Assembly: GCA_011799875.1 (NCBI GenBank)
Contig: CM022303.1
Span: 294,946,362-295,010,361, forward strand
Direction: 5' to 3'
DNA from: Thinopyrum elongatum
Lineage: Eukaryota > Streptophyta > Magnoliopsida > Poales > Poaceae
DNA length: 64,000 nt
In this document: positions 57,072-64,000 of the stretch, one piece after another
Numbering within the stretch: the first letter of the stretch is position 1
Layout of the letters: each line of letters begins with the position of its first letter
Made by a program: the position numbers and the translations under genes
The notes under the pieces: model-generated
The model's input: only the letters and a program-made list of their open reading frames with translations
Database searches by the model: none
What the model was told of the DNA's origin: nothing

Positions 57072-57230
57072 GAATTCATCCTTGAAACTGGCACGGGTCA
57101 TGAAATGATCCGACGGCCATTCACAAGGTTGCACTGAAACCTCCCTTGGTGGTTCGAGATCCGACTCACGTATCGTGGGCCTTGGGGATTTCTTCTTTGA
57201 GGAACCACCTTGGAACACTTTCCTCAACAT
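57072..57230 (-). pseudogene. E3 second ORF, N-terminal piece
   Basis: Start at 57230 (MLRKVFQGGSSKKKSPRP), then DLEPPREVSVQP and HFMTRASFKDEF up to the Copia insertion. Lys/Ser-rich start. The frame continues at 29597. Confidence 0.75.
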
Positions 57231-58010
57231 TTTCTTTCTCTAAAAATAAAAATTCTGAAATTTTTAGTGACTCAAAATAAAAGTGAACTAAACTCAACAA
57301 AATTGATAGCAACTACTCCCTCAAGTGCCTAGAGGCTATATCATGCAATGAAACTACTTTGGACCATATAAATTTGACATGCAAGCTCAAGAACAAGGTC
57401 ACCACTGCAGCAAAAATTTGCAATATATAAAGCACTAGAACAAAAATTAATTGGACCATTGGAGGAGTCACATACCGAAGAACAATCCCCCGAAACAGTT
57501 TCAGAAACGGAGTTCCGAGCAAGGAGATCGAAAATGGCAGCAAAATGAGCAAGAACACGGGTTTGAGCAATGGTGGGATTTTTTCTGGAGGAAGACGAAG
57601 TGGATGGGTCCTGGAATAAGTGAGGGGGACCCACAAGTGCTGTAGGCGCGCCCAGGGGGGTGGGCGCGCCCTGCGGTCTTGTGGCCCACTGGTGCACCTC
57701 CCTAAGGTGTTTTCAGTGCCAAAAATTCTTTAATATTCTAGAAAAAATCATACTAAATTTTCAGGGCATTTGGAGAACTTTTTATTTCTGGCCATTTTTT
57801 ATTGCATGGATAATTCAGAAAATAGACAAATAATAGTATTTTTGCTTTATTTACTCTAAATAACAGAAAGTAAAGAGTGGGTACAGAGAGTTGCGTTTAC
57901 TAAATTCATCCATCTCATGCCCATCAAAAGGAATCCATTAACAAGGTTGATCAAGTCTTATTAATAAACTTCTTCTGAATGACATGAAACCGGAGAACCT
58001 TCGTATAACA
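57231..58010 (-). other. E3 spacer between protease and second ORF, non-coding
   Basis: Aligns with the spacers of E1 and E2. GC-rich block with gggcgcgccc at 57650-57690. Its position would suit a second promoter or splice region for the second ORF, but I see no clear TATA box in minus sense. Confidence 0.6.
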
Positions 58011-58883
58011 CTAAGTTCCCTCAACGGGGATATGCATGTCCCCAACAATAAGAATATCATATTTCTTTTTGACAGTAGGAAGTGGAAATTCAAAACCTCC
58101 AATAGTAATTGTTGAAAGTTTTCCAATAGAATTGATACTATTCTCTTGAGGTTGTTTCTTCGCAAAGTGTACCGTATGCTCATTACCATTAACATGAAAA
58201 GTAACATTGCCCTTGTTGCAATCAATAATAGCCCCTGCAATATTCAAAAAGGGTCTACTAAGGATGATCGACATACTGTCATCCTCAGGTATATCAAGAA
58301 TAACAAAGTCAGTTAAAATAGTACCATTTGCAACTACGACAGGCACATCCTCACAAATACCGATGGGTATAGCAGTTGATTTATCAGCCATTTGCAAAGA
58401 GATTTCAGTTGGTGTCAACTTATTTAATTCAAGTCTACGATAAAAAGAGAAAGGCATAACACTAACACCAGCTCCAAGGTCACATAAAGCAGTTTTAACA
58501 TAGTTTCTTTTAATGGTGCATGGTATAGTTGGTATTCCCGGATCTCCTAGTTTCTTTGGTATTCCACCTTTAAATGTGTAATTAGCAAGCATGGTGGAAA
58601 TTTCAGCTTCTGGTATCTTTCTTTTATTAGTAACAATGTCTTTCATATACTTAGCATAAGGAGACATTTTCAGAGTATCAGTCAAACGCATACGCAAAAA
58701 AGACAGGTCTAAGCATTTCAACAAAGCGCTCAAAGTCCTCATCCTCCTTTTTCTTGGATGGTTTAGGAGGAAAGGGCATGGGTTTCTGAACCCACGGTTC
58801 TCTTTCTTTACCATGTTTCCTAGCAACGAAGTCTCTCCTATCATATCTTTTATTCTTAGGTTGTGGATTATCAAGATCAACAA
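58011..58883 (-). pseudogene. E3 aspartic protease region, open
   Basis: 290 open codons; the first ~60 are a shifted read of gag. From about 58680 the true frame runs TDTLKMSPYAKYMKDIV, EAEISTMLANYTF, the active site ALCDLGAGVSVMPFS (near 58475), DKSTAIPIGICEDVPVVV, DIPEDDSMSIILSRPFL, NGNEHTVHF and DMHIPVEGT. It is the best protease of the three copies. A 1-bp insertion in an A-run near 58694 separates it from gag. No RT follows. Confidence 0.85.
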
Positions 58884-60767
58884 CAGGTTCTATCTCCACA
58901 TCATTATCATTACTAGGTTGAGCATCAACATGAACATCATCATTATCATTATTACTAGGTTCATGTTCATCACCTGATTGTGTCTCAGCATCAGAAATAG
59001 AGATATCATTTGGATTCTCAGGTGTGTCTATAGTAGGTTCACTAGAAGCATGCAAAGTCCTATCATTATTCTTTTTATTTCTAGAGGAACTAGGTGCATC
59101 AGTATTGGTTCTCTGAGAGTCTTGTTCTACTCTCTTAGGATGGCCCTCAGGATACAAAGGTTCCTGAGTCATTTTACCACCTCTAGTCATAACTCTAACA
59201 TCATTATCATTCACCTTATTTTTCATTTCCTTGAGCAAATCATTTTGTGCCTTGAGAACTTGTTCTACTTGAGTTTTTACCATGGAAGCATGTTTACTAA
59301 TAATCTTGAGATCATTAACAGTTCTACACATATATTCACCCAAGCAGTCAAGCATATAAGCATTACGTTTCAATTGTCTACTAACATATGCATTGAAGTT
59401 TTCCTGTTTAACAACAAAGTTATCAAATTCATCCAAGCATTGACTAGCGGACTTATTATAAGGAATATCACCTTCATCAAATCTATAGAAAGAATTTACC
59501 TCTACTACCTGTGTCGGGTTATCAAGACCATGTATTTCTTCAATAGGTGGTAAATTCTTAACATCTTCAGCTGTAATACCTTTTTCTTTCATAGATTTCT
59601 TTGCCTCTTGCATATCTTCAGGACTGAGAAATAGAATACCTCTTTTCTTCGCAGTTGGCTTAGGAGGTGGTTCGGCAAGAGTCTAATCATTATCATTACT
59701 CAATATATTATTCAGTAGTACTTCAGCTTGTTCAACAGTTCATTCCCTGAAAACAAAACAAGCACAACTATCTAGGTGGTCCCTAGAAGCATCGGTTGGT
59801 CCATTATAAAAGATATCAAGTATTTCATTTCTCTTGAGAGGATGATTAGGCAAAGCATTAAGTAACTGGAGAAGCCTCCCCCAAGCTTGTGGGAGACTCT
59901 CTTCTTCAACTTTCACAAAGTTAAATATTTCATGTAAAGCAGCTTGTTTCTTATGAGCAGGGAAATATTTTCAGAGAAGTAATATATCATATCATGGGGA
60001 CTACTCACACAACCAGGAGCAAGAGAATTAAACCATAGCTTAACATTGCCCTTTAATGAGAAAGGAAACAACTTAAGAATATAGTAATTGCGAATTTTTT
60101 CCTCATGAGCAAATAGGGTGGCTATGTCATTCAATTTAGTAAGATGTGCCACAACAGTTTCAGATTCATAACCATGGAAAGGATCAGATTCAACCAAAGT
60201 AATTAACTCAGGGTCAACAGAGAATTCATAATCCTTATTAGTAACAAAGATAGGTGAAGTAGCAAACTTAGGATCATATTGCATTCTAGCATTCAAAGAT
60301 TTTTCTTTCCACTTGCATAGTAATTTCTTCAGATCATCTCTATCCTTACAAGCAAGAAAGTCCCTTGCTACCTCTCCATCCATGACATAACCCTTAGGTA
60401 TAATAGGAAATTTGTATCTAGGAGAGCTAGGTCTAGTAGGTGTTTCAAAGTGTTCAGTTTCAATAATTTCATCAGTTTCAGCATTCTCAATATCTTTAGC
60501 TCTAGCAAGTTGTTCATCAAGAAATTCACCCAGTGGAATAGTATTATCAAGCAAAGTAGTCATATCATCATAAGCATCATGCATAGCAGAAGTAGCATCA
60601 TCAGTTACTTGTGACATATCAGAATGAATAGCAGGTGTAGGTGTCGCAAGCTTACTCAAAATAGAAGGTGAATCAAGTGCAGAGCTAGATGGCAGTTCCT
60701 TACCTCCCCTCTTAGTAGAGGGAAAAATCTTGGTTTTGGTATCTTTCAGATTCCTCATAGTGATCAA
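58678..60767 (-). pseudogene. gag: E3 gag, broken by one small deletion and stops
   Basis: Start at 60767 (MITMRNLKDTKTKIFPS). The first 284 codons run through DPELITLVESDPFHGYE, EEKIRNYYILKLFPFSL and LWFNSLAPGCVSS. A 1-bp deletion near 59970 shifts the frame. The second open block 59613-58678 (311 codons) holds LSPEDMQEAKK-type sequence upstream, EFDNFVVKQENFNAYV, the coiled-coil region near 59350-59230, RGGKMTQEPLYPEGHPKRV, SISDAETQSGDEHEP and RKHGKEREPWVQKP. Most complete gag of the family here. No zinc knuckle is seen. Confidence 0.88.
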
Positions 60768-60808
60768 CAGATATAAATCCCAAGTGACTCAGAGAATAGA
60801 GCTATGCT

Positions 60809-60825
60809 CCCCGACAACGGCGCCA
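60809..60825 (-). promoter_or_regulatory. E3 primer-binding site, tRNA-Asp type
   Basis: Plus strand ccccgacaacggcgcca, one substitution from the tRNA-Asp 3' end, 12 bp inside the LTR. Confidence 0.85.
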
Positions 60826-60837
60826 GAAAAAAAGTCT

Positions 60838-62235
60838 TGATAACCCACAAGTATAGGGGATCGCAACAGTTTTCGAGGGTAGAGTATTCTACCCAAATTT
60901 ATTGATTCGACACAAGGGGAGCCAAAGAATATTCACGAGTATTAGCAGCTGAGTTGTCAATTCAACCACACCTGAAAGACTTAATATCTGCAGCAAAGTG
61001 TTTAGTAGCAAAGTAATATGGAAGCAACGGTAACAGTGGCAAAAGTAACAGTAGCAGTTTTGTAGTGATTATAACAGTAGTAGCAACGAAAGTAACTTAG
61101 CAAAGATCAATATGTGAAAAGCTCGTAGGCAATGGATCGGCAATGATAATTGTGTCGGATGATATTCATCATGTAGCAGTCATAACCTAGGGTGACACAG
61201 AACTTGCTCCAATTCATCAATATAATGTAGGTATGTATTCCGTATATAGTCATACGTGCTTATGGAAAAGAACTTGCATGACATCTCTTGTCCTACCCTC
61301 CCGTGGCAGCGGTGTCCTAATGGAAACTAAGGGATATTAAGGCCTTCTTTTAATAGAGAACCAGACCAAAGCGTTAGCACTTAGTGAATACATGAACTCC
61401 TCAAACTACGATAATCACCGGAAAGAATCCCAATTATTGTCACCTTGGGGTATGCAGATCATAACTCGTAATAGGTGTCTACAACTTGCAAGATAGGATG
61501 AAGAACTCACATATATTCATGAAAACATGATAGGTTCAGATCTGAAATCATGGCACTCGGGCCCCAGTGACAAGCATTAAGCATAGCAAATTCATAGCAC
61601 CATCAATCTCAGAACATAGTGGATACTAGGGATCAAACCCTAACAAAACTAACTCGATTACATTATAAATCTAATCCAACCCATCATCGTCCAGCAAGCC
61701 TACGATGGAATTACTCACTCCCGGCGGTGAGCATCATGAAATTGGTGATGGAGGAAGGTTGGTGATGATGACGGCGAAGAATCCCCCTCTCCGGAGCCCA
61801 AAACAGACTCCAGATCTGCCCTCCCAATGAAGAACAGGAGGTGGCGGCGGCTCCGTATCGTAAAACATGATGAATCCTTCTCTCTGATTTTTTCTCCCGA
61901 ATAGGGTTATATAGAGTTGGAGTTGAGGTCAAAGGAGGTCAAGGGGGCCCACAAGCCCTCTAGGCGCGCCCCAGGGGGCGCGCCCCCCAGGCTTGTGGCC
62001 TCTGGGTGGACCCCCTCTGGTTAATTATTACGCCAATATTTTTTATATATTCCAAAAATATTCTCCATAAATTTTCAGGTCTATCCGAGAACTTTTATTT
62101 CTGCACAAAAATAACACCATGGCAATTCTGCTGAAAACAGCGTCAGTCCGGGTTAGTTCCATTCAAACCATGCAAATTAGAGTCCAAAACAAGGGCAAAA
62201 GAGTTTGGAAAAGTAGATACGATGGAGACGTATCA
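60838..62235 (-). repeat. E3 5' LTR (Sabrina-like)
   Basis: 1398 bp, tgataaccca to gacgtatca. Clear TATA box in minus sense (CTATATAAC at 61906-61914). GC-rich block 61930-62000 with ggcgcgcc repeats just downstream of it in the element sense's upstream side. The right flank gatgc is inside an Angela-type LTR. Confidence 0.9.
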
Positions 62236-62995
62236 GATGCCCATATTGGTTCCTACATATTCTACGAAGATCTTTATCGGTTGAACCTTATGACAACATA
62301 TGTAATTCCCTTTGATTGTCGGTATGTTACTTGCCCAAGATTCAATCGTCGGTATCTCCATACCTAGTTCAATCTCGTTATCGGCAAGTCTCTTTACTCG
62401 TTCCGTAATACATCATCTCGTAACTAACTCCTTAGTCACTTTGCTTGGAAGCTTCTTGTGATGTTGTATTACCGAGAGGGCCCAGAGATACCTCTCCGAT
62501 ACTCGGAGTGACAAATCGCAATCTCGATTCACGCCAACTCAACAGACACCTTCGGAGATACCTGTAGAGCATCTTTATGATCACCCAATTATGTTGTGAT
62601 GTTTGATAGCACACAAGGCATTCCTCCGGTATCCAGGAGCTGCATGATCTCATGGTCGAAGGAACGTGTATTTGACATTAAGAAAGCAATAGCAATAAAC
62701 TGAACGATCATATGCTAAGCTAACGGATGGGTCTTGTCCATCACATCATTCTCCTAATGATGTGATCCCGTTATCAAGTGACAACACATGTCCATGGTTA
62801 GGAAACCTTAACCATCTTTGATCAATGAGCTAGTCTAGTAGAGGCTCACTAGGGACACGGTATTTGTTTATGTATCCACACATGTATTTAAGTTTGCAAT
62901 CAATACAATTCTAGCATGAATTATAAACCTTTATCATGAATAAGGAAATATAATAATAACAACTTTATTATTGCCTCTAGGGCATATTTCCATCA
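62236..62995 (-). repeat. Angela/WIS/BARE-type Copia LTR fragment
   Basis: In minus sense it starts TGATGGAAATATGCCCTAG (usual family start TGTTGGAAATATGCC) and continues with the conserved aggcaataataaa, ggatcacatcattagg and tatctctgggccc stretches. The start of the LTR is at 62995; the other end is cut by the E3 LTR at 62236. No internal sequence remains. Confidence 0.85.
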
Positions 62996-63471
62996 TGGAT
63001 ATCGTCATGATTATTTGATCTTCTATCAATTGCCCAACAGTAATTTATTTACCCACCGTATGCTATTTTCTCGAGAGAAGCCACTAGTGAAATCTACGGC
63101 CCCCGGGTCTATCTTTTATCATATTGCTTTCCGATCTACTTTTTATTCGCTTTTGTTTTCAGATCTATTATTCCAAAAACCCAAAAATACCTTGCTGCAC
63201 TTTTTATTTGCATCTTTATTTTGTGTTTATTCAGATCTATTTATCCAAACTCATACTATTTAATATATCTTTTACCGGAGAGGGATTGACAACCCCTCTT
63301 ATGCGTTGGGTTGCGAGGTTTTGTTTTTTGTGTGTAGGTACTATTTACATAGTATTGCTTGGTTCTCCTACTGGTTCGATAACCTTGGTTTCATAACTGA
63401 GGGAAATACCTACCGTAGCTGTGCTGCATCATCCCTTCCTCTTTGGGGAAATACCAACGCGGATACAAGCA
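62996..63471 (+). repeat. WHAM/Wilma-like LTR fragment, older copy
   Basis: Opposite in orientation to 43246-44829 and aligned with its U5 half (ccaccgtatg, ggcccccgggtctat, accttgctgca, gattgacaacccc, gagggaaatac). Many differences, so older. The left end is cut by the Angela LTR. Its likely end is ggatacaagca at 63471; the following atggcgtccggg may be a decayed tRNA-Asp primer-binding site. Confidence 0.65.
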
Positions 63472-63946
63472 ATCAATGGCGTCCGGGAAATCGCTGATGC
63501 GGTCCGCCCGATATTATACGGGTTCCTCGGATCCAGGGGCGTGACTGCTTCTGCCCATGCTGCCGGGTGCAGGATCTACAGCCGGCGGCGCCGCTGGGCG
63601 GAGCCTCATCTGTGTACATACCAATCTGAAAAAAGGCAGAAACATACATGTAGGACATTCAAAATCAATTCTCAAGGTCTGGAAGAAAAAAGGCACAAAC
63701 ATATATGTAGGACATTCAAAATCAATTCTCAAGATCTGGCTACGAATTATTAGCACGCACGCTAACCCTAGTCAGATTATTAGCAAAACAAACCATTTGT
63801 ACAGAACAAACAATTAATCACTAACCATAGATACCATTCAAACAATCAATACACTACACGGATCTAACAAATCTTACTCTGATTTCATGGACTGGGTGAA
63901 CATAACCATAGGATTTCTATTCCCAACAAAAGAAGGAGGGGACTAA
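63472..63946. other. Unassigned sequence with tandem duplication
   Basis: No TE family recognised. It contains the tandem pair 63626-63678 / 63679-63735 and otherwise A-rich, low-copy-looking sequence. It could be the interior of the old WHAM-like element or flanking non-repetitive DNA. Confidence 0.4.
63626..63735. repeat. Imperfect ~55-bp tandem duplication
   Basis: Copy 1 at 63626-63678 (53 bp) and copy 2 at 63679-63735 (57 bp), both with the core tgtaggacattcaaaatc and ending ctcaag(g/a)t. They differ by a 4-base insertion at the start and three or so substitutions. Confidence 0.85.
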
Positions 63947-64000
63947 CCGGTTTTTCGTTGGAGTCGGAGTCGTTGCCGGAGTAGCTGTGGACCTCTGGCT
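63947..64000 (-). other. Candidate exon end of a minus-strand gene
   Basis: Minus sense, the last ~54 bp of the window are open in a frame reading HSYSGNDSDSNEKP and are followed by a donor-like CCG/GTTAGTCCCC, then T/A-rich sequence resembling an intron. Very short and unsupported by any domain, so a weak proposal. Confidence 0.25.

Larger units (their letters stand above)
11439..62235 (-). mobile_element. E3: Sabrina-like Gypsy retrotransposon, full set of parts, split by two large insertion blocks
   Basis: Minus-strand element whose parts are found in order from right to left: 5' LTR 60838-62235, primer-binding site, gag 58678-60767, protease 58011-58883, spacer 57231-58010, second ORF in three pieces (57230-57072, 29597-29408, about 15560-14969), 3' untranslated region 12864-14968, polypurine tract, 3' LTR 11439-12849. 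The Copia element splits the second ORF cleanly with duplication GAATT. The 15796-29407 block also splits it, but with loss of sequence. Outer flanks are ggcgg (left) and gatgc (right), so they do not form a target duplication. Confidence 0.75.

Noticed and set aside
63472..63600. Continuation of the WHAM-like element interior after a decayed primer-binding site
   Set aside because: Only about 10 bases resemble the tRNA-Asp site, and the following sequence does not match the interior of E1-E3. Kept as a remark, not as a feature.

Overview
This window looks like intergenic DNA from a large grass genome, most probably Triticeae (wheat, barley, rye or goat-grass). The evidence is the LTR types present: an Angela/WIS/BARE-type Copia LTR; two related Gypsy LTR families with termini TGATACGTCTCC in the element sense (Sabrina-like and WHAM/Wilma-like); a 3.6-3.9 kb LTR family starting TGTGACGCCC; a TGAGGGAGTC-type Tat LTR; and a Sirevirus-type Copia element. 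Family names come from memory and are tentative. The structural calls (LTR ends, primer-binding sites, target-site duplications) were read directly from the sequence. I found no intact host gene. The only candidate for non-TE genic sequence is the last ~50 bp of the window.

Layout. 1-5018: Sabrina-like element E1 (minus strand), with its 5' LTR at 3639-5018. It is nested inside a second element of the same family, E2 (5019-9919, 5' LTR 8506-9919). 9920-11143: truncated LTR of the TGTGACGCCC family (called F here). 11144-11438: GC-rich unassigned DNA. 11439-62235: a third Sabrina-like element, E3, with its 3' LTR at 11439-12849 and its 5' LTR at 60838-62235. Two large blocks split its interior. 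Block 1 (15796-29407) is a chain of truncated elements: a WHAM-like LTR piece, an F-family LTR with primer-binding site and part of its interior, and a non-autonomous Tat-type Gypsy with gag, protease, an antisense gene and a 3' LTR. Block 2 (29598-57071) is a complete-ended Sirevirus-type Copia element with target-site duplication GAATT.

The Copia element itself carries three insertions: an F-family solo LTR inside its 5' LTR (29734-33601, duplication ATAAT), a WHAM-like solo LTR (43246-44829), and a minus-strand Tat-type Gypsy array (44911-54681, duplication AACAC) with three LTRs and a rearranged right half. 62236-62995 is an Angela/WIS LTR piece, 62996-63471 an older WHAM-like LTR piece, and 63472-64000 unassigned sequence with a ~55 bp tandem duplication.

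How the parts relate. E1, E2 and E3 encode Gag and an aspartic protease plus a second plant-specific ORF, but no reverse transcriptase or integrase, so they look non-autonomous. The Copia element has gag, protease, integrase, RT and RNase H, then a third ORF. A plant-style promoter (TATA box) and a candidate 5'-UTR intron precede that third ORF. All coding regions are broken by frameshifts or nonsense codons except a 557-codon RT-RNase H block. Many nonsense codons look like C-to-T changes, as expected for long-methylated transposons. The most interesting items are the promoter-plus-intron arrangement upstream of the Copia third ORF, the antisense gene with its own TATA box and candidate introns in the Tat element, and the three-LTR Gypsy array with a 34-bp filler at its rearrangement junction.
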